Assembly: GCF_002245695.1 (NCBI RefSeq)
Contig: NZ_NOII01000010.1
Span: 52,283-116,282, forward strand
DNA: 64,000 bases
Direction: 5' to 3'
DNA from: Fictibacillus aquaticus
GTDB taxonomy: Bacteria; Bacillota; Bacilli; Bacillales; Fictibacillaceae
Shown here: in pieces, positions 25,711-34,203 of the stretch
Position numbering within the stretch: the stretch's first letter is position 1
Layout of the letters: each line of letters begins with the position of its first letter
Translations under genes and position numbers: made by a program
Notes under the pieces: model-generated
Told to the model about the DNA's origin: nothing
The model's input: the letters and a program-made list of their open reading frames with translations, nothing else
Database searches by the model: none

Positions 25711-25750
25711 AAATGCATATTCGTAATAGTTTAAATGCATTTTCGTTATA
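25711..25750. promoter_or_regulatory. Direct repeat between MFS and lysR genes
   Basis: Two 18-nt direct copies, AAATGCATATTCGTAATA and AAATGCATTTTCGTTATA, start 22 bp apart (two helical turns). They lie in the 123-bp gap between the divergent genes. This spacing places regulator protomers on the same face of DNA, as expected for a LysR-type tetramer. Confidence 0.65.
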
Positions 25751-25774
25751 CGATTTACAAAGGAGAGAGAAGAC

Positions 25775-26665
25775 TTGGATTTTTATCAGCTCAAAACGTT
25801 TTATCAAGTAGCTAAGCAGCGCAGTTTTACCAGAGCTGCCGTGGTACTGTCCATCAGTCAGCCAGCTGTTTCTAGACAAATTGAAGCATTAGAGCAGAAG
25901 TTAGGACTAACCCTCTTTCATCGAGTCGGGCGGGAAATAAAGCTAACAGATGCTGGTACGTTTTTGTTCGAAAATGCTGAGAAAATACTCTCCTTAGTGA
26001 ATCAAACTGAGTCATTTATGGAAGGAATGAAAAATGTAAATAGTGGATCGATCGTGGTCGGGGCAAGTACTACAATCGGCAATTATTTGATGGCTCCAAT
26101 CGTCATTAACTTTATGAAAAAGTATCCAGGGGTCAATATCAAACTAGAAATACAGCCAACAGATGAAATCCTCGTCAAAGTTAAAAACAACGTACTCGAT
26201 ATTGCCATTATCCCTGAAGTACCTGTCATTTCCGCCTTGATTCACGAGCCTTTTATACAGGATGAAATCGTCCTAATCGCAGGAAAAAGTCACCCGCTTA
26301 TTAATAAAAAAATCAGCAGTCTAAAAGACATAGTGAATGAGAAATACGTAATGAGAGGTCACGATTCAAACACACGCAAAACAATCGAGAATCACCTTAA
26401 ACAGCATAACGTTCAGCTTCAGCAGTTTATTGAACTTGATTCAACCGAAGCGATTAAACAAGCTGTTTTAACAGGCGAATTCTTGAGTTTTGTTTCAAGA
26501 AGAACCGTCCGAATGGAAACAAAATTTGGAGAAATTCAAATACTAAAAGGAAACGAATTAAACACATTTAGAAACTTTCATATTGTCCGGCATAAGGAAA
26601 CCTTTCCCAGCCCAGCAGTAGACGCCTTTATCAAATTTATCAATCACGATTCTTGTGTGATTTAA
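25775..26665 (+). CDS. LysR-family transcriptional regulator
   Basis: A 296-residue LysR regulator. The helix-turn-helix is MDFYQLKTFYQVAKQRSFTRAAVVLSISQPAVSRQI. A periplasmic-binding-protein-like effector domain follows (about residues 90-295). It starts at TTG 25775 after AAGGAGAG. It probably controls the divergent MFS gene and itself through the direct repeat between them. The effector is unknown. Confidence 0.93.
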   Translation: MDFYQLKTFYQVAKQRSFTRAAVVLSISQPAVSRQIEALEQKLGLTLFHRVGREIKLTDAGTFLFENAEKILSLVNQTESFMEGMKNVNSGSIVVGASTTIGNYLMAPIVINFMKKYPGVNIKLEIQPTDEILVKVKNNVLDIAIIPEVPVISALIHEPFIQDEIVLIAGKSHPLINKKISSLKDIVNEKYVMRGHDSNTRKTIENHLKQHNVQLQQFIELDSTEAIKQAVLTGEFLSFVSRRTVRMETKFGEIQILKGNELNTFRNFHIVRHKETFPSPAVDAFIKFINHDSCVI

Positions 26666-26777
26666 TACAAAACAGGTCAAGTTCAAAAAATTTGGCTTGT
26701 TGGATTTTAATGCTTAGAGCTGAGGTTGAGCATTTCATGTGAATTTTTATGGTGAGATATTGAATAAAACAAAAACT

Positions 26778-26806
26778 AAAAGCACCCCCGCAAAGGAGTG
26801 CTTTTT
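26778..26806 (-). terminator. Terminator of spoVR
   Basis: AAAGCAC...GTGCTTT with inner CTCC/GGGG pairing, followed on the minus strand by TAGTTTTTGTTTT. The palindrome TTAAACAATTGTTTAA overlaps its plus-strand right edge, at 26805-26820. Confidence 0.7.
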
Positions 26807-26823
26807 AAACAATTGTTTAATTC

Positions 26824-28227
26824 TTAAAGATATTTCCGATGCACACTCTTCCCGTCATAGGTGAACAGCACAGGCTTCTCCTCGATCTTCGTCTCCATGT
26901 GCACAGTGCGTCCCCACAGATAATGCACGTGCGGCAGCACTTTCTCGAGATACTTCACATCAAGCTCGATGTCTTCATAACTGTGATGCATATACAGTTC
27001 GCCGTTCTTGAGATAGTCTCCGTTTTTCACAGTCAAGTACGGAAATCCGCCATTCACCCTCATGCCGACTAACTGATCCCGCACGTTCTCCCACTCTTTA
27101 TCGACGATTTTATAGTCTTTGCCCTGCTTCTGGAAAAGGTACATATCCTCCCGCTCGGCAAGATCCTTCGTTAAGTAATTGCGGATGAACGACATGTCAG
27201 ATTCGAGTTCGCGGACTTCATACATCTTCTCACGGCCTGAGCCTGGCAGCACTCCCTGACGGCGAAGCTCTTCATTAGGCTTGTTATACCGCTCTTCGAT
27301 GTCTTTGAAAATCTGTAGCCCAAGATAATACGGGTTAATCGATGTTTTAGACGGCTGCACGACACCCGCGTTCAGCTTAGCGAACTCGATCGTCTCATGT
27401 GACGTTAGATCCATCTCCTGCAAGATCTTCGCGTGCCAGTAGGACGCCCAGCCTTCGTTCATGATTTTCGTTTCAAGCTGAGGCCAGAAATAGAGCATCT
27501 CCTCGCGCATCATGGACAGGATGTCGCGCTGCCATTCCTCGAGCTCGCGGCTGTATTCTTGTATAAACAGCAAGATATCTTTTTCGGGCTGCGGCGGAAA
27601 TGATTTCTTCTTCTTTGGCATTTCTTCTTTCTTGCCGTCCAGCCCCCATAAATCATCATATGGTGTTTCTTTTTTTATAGGCTCTTCTTCCTCTTCATCC
27701 ATCCGATATTCCAGTTTGCCGCGGACGAGAGACGGATCGATATGCTCCTGAATCGCGAGCACAGCATCCAAGAATTCTTCAACGGCCTGTTTCCCGTAAA
27801 GCATCTCATACTGTGCGACACGTTCAGCGGTAGCGGTCATACTCTCTACCATATCGCGCCTCGTGTTCGAGAAACGCACATTATTTTTGAAAAAATCGCA
27901 GTGAGCCAGAACGTGAGCAATAATCAGCTTGTTCTGGATCAGTGAGTTCGTGTCCAGCAAAAATGCATAGCATGGGTCAGAGTTGATCACAAGCTCATAA
28001 ATCTTGCTTAAGCCGAGATCATATTGCAGCTTCATTTTATGAAATTGTTTGCCGAAGCTCCAGTGCGAAAAGCGCGTTGGCATCCCATATGCGCCGAATG
28101 TGTATATAATATCTGCCGGACATATCTCATATCTCATCGGATAAAAATCAAGGCCGAACCCTTCCGCGATTTCCGTAATCTCAGCTATGGCATGTTCCAA
28201 TTGTTTATTTTGAACGTCCCAATTCAT
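26824..28227 (-). CDS. spoVR: Stage V sporulation protein R
   Basis: A 467-residue soluble protein of the usual SpoVR length. Family segments include [36 protein letters not shown] near the N-terminus and [21 protein letters not shown] in the middle. SpoVR is needed for correct cortex formation in Bacillus, and in Proteobacteria its homologue YcgB is linked to the PrkA (YeaG) and YeaH operon. Homologues of all three occur in this window. GGGGGG lies 6 nt before the ATG. Confidence 0.95.
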   Translation of the reverse strand: MNWDVQNKQLEHAIAEITEIAEGFGLDFYPMRYEICPADIIYTFGAYGMPTRFSHWSFGKQFHKMKLQYDLGLSKIYELVINSDPCYAFLLDTNSLIQNKLIIAHVLAHCDFFKNNVRFSNTRRDMVESMTATAERVAQYEMLYGKQAVEEFLDAVLAIQEHIDPSLVRGKLEYRMDEEEEEPIKKETPYDDLWGLDGKKEEMPKKKKSFPPQPEKDILLFIQEYSRELEEWQRDILSMMREEMLYFWPQLETKIMNEGWASYWHAKILQEMDLTSHETIEFAKLNAGVVQPSKTSINPYYLGLQIFKDIEERYNKPNEELRRQGVLPGSGREKMYEVRELESDMSFIRNYLTKDLAEREDMYLFQKQGKDYKIVDKEWENVRDQLVGMRVNGGFPYLTVKNGDYLKNGELYMHHSYEDIELDVKYLEKVLPHVHYLWGRTVHMETKIEEKPVLFTYDGKSVHRKYL

Positions 28228-28304
28228 GAATTTCCCCCCTAGCTCATCCTGTACTTACACTTTATGAGCGAAGAGGGGATTTCATGAGGCAAGACTTCGG
28301 AGAT

Positions 28305-29489
28305 TCAATTCGTTTGATAAATACTCCATTGTTCTGGCGTCACATTTTCGATCCATATTTTTTGGCTGCTTCCATTGCTATCAGCTTGCCATACGTGGAT
28401 TCCGGACTGCTGATGCCGCTCCCAAAACAATTGATTGTCCTTTAGAGATACAGGGTGAGTGTCACTATACTGTGAACTTTGAGATGTAATGTTCCGACTG
28501 CCACCAGTCATCAAATCCACCGAGACAAGCTGCGGCTTCGGTCTTTTCTCCTGAGCTATGTTCCAGCCGCTTTCCTTCTTTCTTGAAACAACGATAGATG
28601 TCTTGCTGGTCCAAGTGAAATCTCCGTCAGCGTATCCAGCAGGTGTGTAGGATTTCTTTTTATTATCGGTTGTGCTAAAGATCGTCAGTTTCTTATTTTC
28701 AGTCGTCAGTCTTCCCTCGCCTTCAATAAAAGCGATGAAATTTCCATCTGTAGACCATTTCATCCAATTAATATCAGCAAGCACCTCACCTACCACTCGA
28801 AATTTCTTTCCTTCCGTTGTGAGCAGAGAAAGAAAATTTCGGTCAGCCGAATAGGATGCAGTTGGACATGCGATAAACGCCATCAAATTTTTATTTACTG
28901 AAAACAAAAACGGCGATGTGCCGATCGCAAAAAAATCATCACTTTCCCCTGGCAGCTCTGCTAATTTCTTCACTTTTCCAGTGTTGCCTGAAGCGTCCAT
29001 CGGTACATGAAAGATAGCAACATTTGTCCAGCCCGCAGGTGTCAAGTTAGCATCAGATGAAACGATAAAGCCCTGACCGTCAGGTGTCCACGAATAGCTT
29101 CCAGTTCCAAGCGCGGCATTTGAAAACGGGGAGTATGGTTCAAGCTTCCTAATGTTTAGTATGCTGCTGTCTTTAAAAGCAATCGTTTTTTCTCTCGGCG
29201 ACCACTGAGCCAGGCTTACTGATGAATGAAACACTTCCTTTTTGTCATGCGTACTTAAACTGTAAGCCCAAAGCTTACCTTCAAAATCATAGTAGCTTAT
29301 GTATGTTCCATCAAATGACCATTTTGGCTGAGTTAGTCCACTCTCGCTCACGAGTCTGGTTTCTTTTGTCCCTTTTTTTAGCCATAACCCGTCAGATCGT
29401 ATAAAAGCAGCTTTAGGTTCTGCAGCGTTAACTGAAACAGGAATTGTGATAAATACGACTATTAGAAGAATTAATATTTTGCTGCGCAT
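28305..29489 (-). CDS. Exported TolB-like beta-propeller protein
   Basis: A 394-residue protein with a cleavable signal peptide (ILLIVVFITIPVSVNAAEP). Its repeats are typical of WD40-like/TolB propellers, such as WSFDGTYISYYDFEGKLWAYS, WSPREKTIAFKD, WTPDGQGFIVSSD and WSTDGNFIAFIEG. No enzymatic domain is attached. GAGGTGAT precedes the ATG. It is extracytoplasmic. The function is unknown, perhaps binding or scaffolding. Confidence 0.85.
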   Translation of the reverse strand: MRSKILILLIVVFITIPVSVNAAEPKAAFIRSDGLWLKKGTKETRLVSESGLTQPKWSFDGTYISYYDFEGKLWAYSLSTHDKKEVFHSSVSLAQWSPREKTIAFKDSSILNIRKLEPYSPFSNAALGTGSYSWTPDGQGFIVSSDANLTPAGWTNVAIFHVPMDASGNTGKVKKLAELPGESDDFFAIGTSPFLFSVNKNLMAFIACPTASYSADRNFLSLLTTEGKKFRVVGEVLADINWMKWSTDGNFIAFIEGEGRLTTENKKLTIFSTTDNKKKSYTPAGYADGDFTWTSKTSIVVSRKKESGWNIAQEKRPKPQLVSVDLMTGGSRNITSQSSQYSDTHPVSLKDNQLFWERHQQSGIHVWQADSNGSSQKIWIENVTPEQWSIYQTN

Positions 29490-29546
29490 TTATAAATCAC
29501 CTCGTTCTTAAAATAGCCAAACCAGGTAATCTTATTAGTTAAACAT

Positions 29547-29586
29547 AAAAAACGGGGCCGACATTCTATGTCAGCCCCGTTTTTTA
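29547..29586. terminator. Terminator of arsC (bidirectional)
   Basis: AAAAAACGGGGC / GCCCCGTTTTTT stem extended by GACAT/TGTC pairing, immediately after the arsC stop. Very strong on the minus strand. Confidence 0.9.
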
Positions 29587-29588
29587 TG

Positions 29589-29990
29589 TTATTTACCTGT
29601 CTCAGCAAACTTTTTGATGCGTTCTCCAATTTCATCACGTACACGCTGAAATTCGCTCCACTCTTTTCCAGCAGGATCATCGAATCCCCAGTGAGCACGA
29701 TCTTTGTTCGGCGGGGTTGCAGGACAAACATCGTTGGCATGTCCGCATAGCGTGACAACGAAATCTGCTTTTTTCAAGATTTCTTGGTCGATCACGTCAG
29801 ATGTTTGGTTTGTGATATCAATATCGACCTCTTTCATCGCCTTAACAGCGTTCGGGTTCACACCGTGCGCCTCGATGCCCGCGGAATAAACTTCATATTT
29901 TTCACCTAAATAGTGATGTCCGAACCCTTCTGCCATCTGTGAGCGGCATGAGTTTCCTGTACAAAGAAAGTAGATGATTGGTTTAGTCAT
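29589..29990 (-). CDS. arsC: Arsenate reductase, thioredoxin-coupled
   Basis: A 133-residue low-molecular-weight phosphatase-fold arsenate reductase of the Bacillus/pI258 type. The P-loop is CTGNSCR with nucleophile Cys10 and Arg16. The redox relay Cys82 and Cys89 is in [11 protein letters not shown]. It converts As(V) to As(III) using thioredoxin. It diverges from arsR-arsB-arsI across 111 bp containing the shared operator. Confidence 0.96.
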   Translation of the reverse strand: MTKPIIYFLCTGNSCRSQMAEGFGHHYLGEKYEVYSAGIEAHGVNPNAVKAMKEVDIDITNQTSDVIDQEILKKADFVVTLCGHANDVCPATPPNKDRAHWGFDDPAGKEWSEFQRVRDEIGERIKKFAETGK

Positions 29991-30027
29991 ATGAAAGACC
30001 TCCCTCTTATTTTCACTTTAAATCATA

Positions 30028-30062
30028 ATATAAGAATATACTTATATCAACATTTAATGATA
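30028..30062. promoter_or_regulatory. ArsR operator region between arsC and arsR
   Basis: The palindrome ATATAAG-N6-CTTATAT (30028-30047) overlaps a second dyad, TATCA-N8-TGATA (30045-30062). Both lie in the divergent promoter region. The first differs from the ATCAA-N6-TTGAT sites at 16 kb, which suggests the two ArsR proteins have different specificities. Confidence 0.65.
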
Positions 30063-30101
30063 TACTGAAACAAAACATTAACAAAAGAGGGGTGAGTAAC
30101 C

Positions 30102-30425
30102 TTGGAACTCGATCAGCTGGCTGAATGCTATAAAGCGATGGCAGATAAAACAAGACTTAAGATTCTTGCGCTCGTAAAGCACGAGGAACTATGTGTGTGT
30201 GAACTAGTTGAAATTTTAAAGATGACACAGCCGAGCATTTCACAGCATCTCCGTAAACTTAAACAAGCTAAGCTCGTCAAGGAACGCCGCAGCAGTCAAT
30301 GGATTTTTTATTCCATTGATGGCGAAATGTATCCATTCATAAAAGAAAATTTGAACGCACTGCCTGACATGAGTTCGGATATCGAACAGCTAAAAACATC
30401 CGGAATGAAGGTTTGCTGCACCTAG
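30102..30425 (+). CDS. arsR: ArsR-family arsenical repressor
   Basis: A 107-residue winged-helix repressor with the As(III) box ELCVCEL (Cys31 and Cys33) and recognition helix MTQPSISQHLRKLKQAKLV. A C-terminal CC pair (KVCCT) could add a third thiolate. It is the first gene of arsR-arsB-arsI. It starts with TTG after GAGGGG. Confidence 0.95.
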   Translation: MELDQLAECYKAMADKTRLKILALVKHEELCVCELVEILKMTQPSISQHLRKLKQAKLVKERRSSQWIFYSIDGEMYPFIKENLNALPDMSSDIEQLKTSGMKVCCT

Positions 30426-30449
30426 AAAGACACTGGAGGTAAGTTTCTA

Positions 30450-31751
30450 ATGAACACTATGGCAATACTCGCTTTTCTCGTTTTTATAGTTACGATTATT
30501 TTCGTAATTTGGCAGCCACGCGGTTTGTCTATCGGATGGTCTGCTTCTATTGGTGCGGTTGTTGCGATGATACTTGGAGTTGTAGACGGTGCCGATGTGC
30601 GTGCGGTAACAGGAATCGTCTGGAATGCCACACTTGCCTTCGTCGCCATTATCCTGATTTCCATTATTCTCGATGAAATCGGATTTTTCGAGTGGGCTGC
30701 TCTTCATATGGCCCGTTTAGCAGGCGGCAGCGGCAAAAAGATGTTTTTGTACGTTGTTTTACTCGGCGCTGCTGTATCTGCCTTTTTTGCGAATGACGGA
30801 GCCGCTCTGATTCTGACTCCTATCGTTCTTGCACAAGTACGGGCATTAAAGTTCAAGGATTCTATGATACTGCCATTTATTATGGCCTCAGGATTTATCG
30901 CCGATACAACATCACTGCCGCTTGTCATATCCAATCTTGTGAATATTGTCAGCGCTGACTTTTTCGGCATCGGATTTTTAGAATACGCTAGCCGGATGAT
31001 CGTGCCAAACTTCTTCTCGCTCGCTGCGAGTCTGATTGTTCTTTACTTGTTTTTCAGAAAAGATATACCAGCTGACTATGATATGTCACAGTTGAAGAAA
31101 CCCGCTGAAGCGATACGGGATGAAAAACTTTTCCGACTTTCATGGATCATTCTTGCTGTCCTTCTTGCAGGTTACCTGTTAAGTGAAACACTGCATATTC
31201 CGGTATCGTTTATCGCTGGTATTGCAGCAGCTGTTTTCATACTTGCTGCAAGAAAGAGTCCGGTTATCGTCACGAAAAAAGTTGTAAAAGATGCACCGTG
31301 GACTGTTGTTATTTTCTCTATTGGCATGTATGTCGTCGTTTACGGCCTGCGCAACGCTGGACTAACCGATATGCTTGGTGTGCTGATTGAAAAAACGGCA
31401 GATCATGGACTATTTGCAGCAACACTCGGAATGGGCTTTATCGCTGCGATCCTTTCATCCGTAATGAACAATATGCCTACGGTTATGATTGACGCTCTTG
31501 CCATTCAGGGAACGGATACATCAGGCGTGATTCGAGAAGCACTCATTTATGCGAATGTCATCGGTTCTGACCTTGGACCCAAAATCACGCCGATCGGTTC
31601 TCTTGCCACTCTGCTATGGCTTCATGTTTTATCAAAAAAAGGTGTAAGGATTACTTGGGGTCAATATTTTAAAACTGGCATAATACTAACGATTCCTACA
31701 CTATTCATAACACTTTGCGGCTTGTATGTATGGCTGCTCATCATCGCTTAA
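30450..31751 (+). CDS. arsB: Arsenite efflux transporter (ArsB/ion-transporter superfamily)
   Basis: A 433-residue, about 12-helix permease. Signature segments are [19 protein letters not shown] and [15 protein letters not shown]...[22 protein letters not shown], both typical of ArsB. It extrudes arsenite or antimonite. GGAGG precedes the ATG. It lies 24 nt after arsR. Confidence 0.95.
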   Translation: MNTMAILAFLVFIVTIIFVIWQPRGLSIGWSASIGAVVAMILGVVDGADVRAVTGIVWNATLAFVAIILISIILDEIGFFEWAALHMARLAGGSGKKMFLYVVLLGAAVSAFFANDGAALILTPIVLAQVRALKFKDSMILPFIMASGFIADTTSLPLVISNLVNIVSADFFGIGFLEYASRMIVPNFFSLAASLIVLYLFFRKDIPADYDMSQLKKPAEAIRDEKLFRLSWIILAVLLAGYLLSETLHIPVSFIAGIAAAVFILAARKSPVIVTKKVVKDAPWTVVIFSIGMYVVVYGLRNAGLTDMLGVLIEKTADHGLFAATLGMGFIAAILSSVMNNMPTVMIDALAIQGTDTSGVIREALIYANVIGSDLGPKITPIGSLATLLWLHVLSKKGVRITWGQYFKTGIILTIPTLFITLCGLYVWLLIIA

Positions 31752-31770
31752 TTTAAAGGAGGAATTACTC

Positions 31771-32226
31771 ATGATTACAAGAATGCATGTTGCGGTTAAC
31801 TGCAGTGATTTGAATAAGTCCCTTGATTTTTATAAAAGCTTCTTCGGTGCAGAGCCGACGAAGGTAAAGGAAAATTACGCCAAGTTTGAATTAGACTCTC
31901 CTTCTCTTCATTTCTCGCTGAACGTAAGACCGTTTGAAGAAAAAGGTGTGTTGAACCATCTTGGATTTCAGGTGAACAACACGGAGGATGTGCTCAAGAT
32001 GGGAGAGCGACTGAGAGAATCCGGTCTTCTGCTTATCGATGAGATGGATACGACTTGCTGCTATGCTGTTCAGGATAAAGTATGGGTGTATGACCCCGAC
32101 GGCAATGCTTGGGAGATCTTCTTCACGAAGGAAGACAGCGAGTTCGAATCAGCTGGCGACGCCCGCGACCTATCCCTTTGCTGCGCTCCGCCAAAGCCCA
32201 TCCAGCTTGGCTTTTCAAAAAAATAA
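31771..32226 (+). CDS. arsI: ArsI C-As lyase (glyoxalase/dioxygenase fold)
   Basis: A 151-residue vicinal-oxygen-chelate enzyme that cleaves the C-As bond of trivalent organoarsenicals. The metal triad is readable as His6, His63 and Glu115. The substrate thiol pair is Cys96-Cys97 in MDTTCCYAVQDKVWVYDPDG. A further CC (SLCCAPP) lies near the C-terminus. It starts at ATG 31771 after AAAGGAGG. It is third in the operon. With ArsB it provides organoarsenical demethylation followed by arsenite export. Confidence 0.94.
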   Translation: MITRMHVAVNCSDLNKSLDFYKSFFGAEPTKVKENYAKFELDSPSLHFSLNVRPFEEKGVLNHLGFQVNNTEDVLKMGERLRESGLLLIDEMDTTCCYAVQDKVWVYDPDGNAWEIFFTKEDSEFESAGDARDLSLCCAPPKPIQLGFSKK

Positions 32227-32234
32227 ACTGATGC

Positions 32235-32301
32235 GGGGTACGGTACCATTCACCGACATCACAGCTATATAGCCAGATGCTGATGAATGGTACCGTACCC
32301 C
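32235..32301. repeat. GGTACGGTACC inverted repeat, copy 2
   Basis: Perfect 18-bp arms (GGGGTACGGTACCATTCA and its complement) separated by 31 nt, right after arsI. The inner part of each arm (ATTCA) is unique to this copy, yet pairs. Confidence 0.85.
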
Positions 32302-32317
32302 ATCAAGGAAAAAAGGA

Positions 32318-32360
32318 AAGAGCACTGCAGCATGAGCAAGTCATGATGCAATGCTCTTTT
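32318..32360. terminator. Bidirectional terminator of the ars operon and 62-residue gene
   Basis: Arms of 19 nt (AAAGAGCA...CATGA with TCATG...TGCTCTTT, two mismatches) around GCAAG, with seven T on the plus side and TTTCCTTTTTT on the minus side. Confidence 0.85.
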
Positions 32361-32362
32361 TT

Positions 32363-32551
32363 TCACACCGCGGATAGGGCAACGATTTGGTCAATTCGGA
32401 TGATGATCAGGTGATTCTGGCCTTTGTGGCAGATGCATAAAAGGATGACGTCGTGTTCGACTTTTGCCAGGCGTCCCACATATGTCTCATTCACCGTGTC
32501 AACCTCGACTTGCCTGTCAATAAAGCGGCGAGCCTGTCGTCTAAAATTCAT
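32363..32551 (-). CDS. Small LSM-like/DUF2642-like protein
   Basis: A 62-residue protein, MNFRRQARRFIDRQVEVDTV then NETYVGRLAKVEHDVILLCICHKGQNHLIIIRIDQIVAL. The pattern of a strand, a glycine turn (Y-x-G-x-L-x-x-V), a hydrophobic strand and a final I-x-x-I-V strand resembles the Sm-like fold of DUF2642-type spore and coat-associated proteins. The ribosome binding site (AAGGAAGG) is unusually far from the ATG, about 15 nt. A terminator follows directly. The assignment is tentative. Confidence 0.6.
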   Translation of the reverse strand: MNFRRQARRFIDRQVEVDTVNETYVGRLAKVEHDVILLCICHKGQNHLIIIRIDQIVALSAV

Positions 32552-32733
32552 AAGCTAAACGTAACTTCCTTCCTTGCGGCTAGATAACCGATGATACTAC
32601 AGTAAATGCAGCTGGTCCCTCTTTGGACAGGGTGATTACCTATTTTCCGTAAATAAAGTTGATAAACATTCGTTTATTTTAAAATGACGACGGGGAAACT
32701 CTCTGTAGTATGTACTCTGGAAAGGATGATTTG

Positions 32734-33051
32734 ATGAAGCGCGCAGAATCACTTGAAGAGATCGAGCAATGGACGAGCAGCCAGTCGTCCGGAGGAACAA
32801 TGCTGCTTGCCCAGAATGAAAAGCAGCCTGGCGGTGTAGTATTTTCCGACGAAGATTCATCTCAGCCCCCAACAGAGATTAAGATGAAGCTTCTTATTCA
32901 AGCCAGCGGAGACAGCTTGTATTTTGAACATACGTTTAACAGCAACAGTGAATATGAAGAAGCCCAAGAACTAATCGGACGGCTGAAAGAAAAATTCCAG
33001 CTTAAAAATGTTACCGAAGACGATATCCATGCTAAAACAGGCAGCCAATGA
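32734..33051 (+). CDS. Hypothetical cytosolic protein
   Basis: A 105-residue acidic protein (MKRAESLEEIEQWTSSQSSG...). It has a beta-rich middle (EIKMKLLIQASGDSLYFEHTF) and a helical C-terminus (SEYEEAQELIGRLKEKFQLKN). The start at ATG 32734 follows AAAGGAT. The stop codon lies inside the terminator stem. I do not recognise the family. Confidence 0.7.
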   Translation: MKRAESLEEIEQWTSSQSSGGTMLLAQNEKQPGGVVFSDEDSSQPPTEIKMKLLIQASGDSLYFEHTFNSNSEYEEAQELIGRLKEKFQLKNVTEDDIHAKTGSQ

Positions 33052-33064
33052 TGCCTGTTTTTTC
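33034..33064 (+). terminator. Terminator overlapping the 105-residue gene's 3' end
   Basis: AAAACAGGC...GCCTGTTTT with ten intervening bases, continuing as T-rich TTTTTTCTTTT. The stem includes the final codons. Confidence 0.8.
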
Positions 33065-33068
33065 TTTT

Positions 33069-33080
33069 GGGGTCCGGTAC
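33069..33080. repeat. GGTCCGGTAC half-site
   Basis: A single GGGGTCCGGTAC arm upstream of the second yitT-like gene. It matches the arms of the full inverted repeat just downstream of that gene (33777-33803). Confidence 0.5.
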
Positions 33081-33164
33081 AACTTATGTTAACTTGGCCT
33101 CCAATCACCACTTTATCATGACTAAACAAGCCTTCATCCGCATACATTTATGTACAAGGTATAG

Positions 33165-33758
33165 ATGAGGATGATGCAGATGCTTAGAAGGACTATGGCC
33201 ATTTTTTTAGGAAGCTTTTGTATCGGGATTGGAATTAACGCGTTTATTCTTCCCTTTCACCTTCTCGATGGCGGGATGATCGGCATTAGCTTGCTTGTGA
33301 AATACGTCTGGGGAATTAAAGCAGGACTTACAATCATTTGTTTAAGCCTTCCTATTTATATATTGGCGTGGAAGCTGGAGCGTTCTTATTTTATTAACAG
33401 TATTCATGGAATGCTTGTTTCTTCTGTTGTTATCGATTTGCTGGAGCCGCTGAAAGGCGTTATGAAGCTTCCTATCATGGAGAGCTCGGTTATTGGCGGG
33501 CTGCTGATCGGAACAGGCATCGGGATCATGCTTCGCCACCAAACAAGCACAGGGGGAACAGACCTGCTTGCATTATTTATTTCTAGATGGCTCTCGATCA
33601 ATGTCGGAATGGTCATTTTCTTGATCGATGCACTCGTCATCATCGCTGGGCTTTATGTACTCGGTGAAGGCATATTATTTTATTCTCTTGTGACAATACT
33701 TGCTGTCGGATTTGCCACGATGAGCCTCACACTTATCAGGCAGATTAAGATTTATTAG
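33165..33758 (+). CDS. Short YitT family membrane protein
   Basis: A 197-residue protein with about five or six helices, starting FLGSFCIGIGINAFILPFHLLDGGMIGISLLVKY and containing TGIGIMLRHQTSTGGTDLLALFIS. It is the YitT membrane domain alone, without the DUF2179 tail seen in the paralogue at 19.6 kb. The start is ambiguous. ATG codons at 33165, 33171, 33174 and 33180 are close together, and the last has AGGATGATG as a possible ribosome binding site. Confidence 0.85.
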   Translation: MRMMQMLRRTMAIFLGSFCIGIGINAFILPFHLLDGGMIGISLLVKYVWGIKAGLTIICLSLPIYILAWKLERSYFINSIHGMLVSSVVIDLLEPLKGVMKLPIMESSVIGGLLIGTGIGIMLRHQTSTGGTDLLALFISRWLSINVGMVIFLIDALVIIAGLYVLGEGILFYSLVTILAVGFATMSLTLIRQIKIY

Positions 33759-33776
33759 TGAATAATAAAGAATCGA

Positions 33777-33803
33777 GGGTCCGGTACCATTGGTACCGGA
33801 CCC
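33777..33803. repeat. GGTCCGGTACC inverted repeat, variant copy
   Basis: GGGTCCGGTACC-att-GGTACCGGACCC, a nearly loopless hairpin between the convergent yitT-like and DUF302 genes. It is a sequence variant of the GGGGTACGGTACC family and may act as a terminator. Confidence 0.75.
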
Positions 33804-33816
33804 CCGCTTCTTATTC

Positions 33817-34203
33817 TCATTGAACACTCTTGTCTAAACAAGCGATGAGCCGATCCTCAATATCCTTTGCTTTTGCTTCAAGGTTGGCGTCATCAATCAG
33901 CTTGACGAACTCTGTTGGCTTAGGCATTCCTATTTTCGTCTTTCCGCTGTCTGTGTAGAGTACAATTTTACACGGCAGGAAATACCCGATCATTTTATTA
34001 ATGGAAAGAACTTCTTTTGCCTCATGAGGATTGCATACCTCGAGAATGAGGTATTCCTGGTCAAAATCCAGCCCTTTTTCCTGCAGCTTATCTTTCACAT
34101 TAAACTGCCAGAGCACTCCGAATTTTTCCGCCTTTAGTGTTTCCTCTAACTGCTTTGCTGCCTCTTCAATACCCATGCTTGTTTCAACTGTATAGTGGAA
34201 CAT
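33817..34203 (-). CDS. DUF302 domain protein
   Basis: A 128-residue DUF302 protein: FHYTVETSMGIEEAAKQLEETLKAEKFGVLWQFNVKDKLQEKGLDF, then ILEVCNPHEAKEVLSINKMIGYFLPCKIVLYTD. The conserved CNPxxA and LPCxIxxY motifs carry Cys residues. It is last in the operon with the two-component system and thioredoxin/CcdA genes, with no gap after the kinase stop. The function is unknown. Context points to redox or sulfur stress. Confidence 0.88.
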   Translation of the reverse strand: MFHYTVETSMGIEEAAKQLEETLKAEKFGVLWQFNVKDKLQEKGLDFDQEYLILEVCNPHEAKEVLSINKMIGYFLPCKIVLYTDSGKTKIGMPKPTEFVKLIDDANLEAKAKDIEDRLIACLDKSVQ

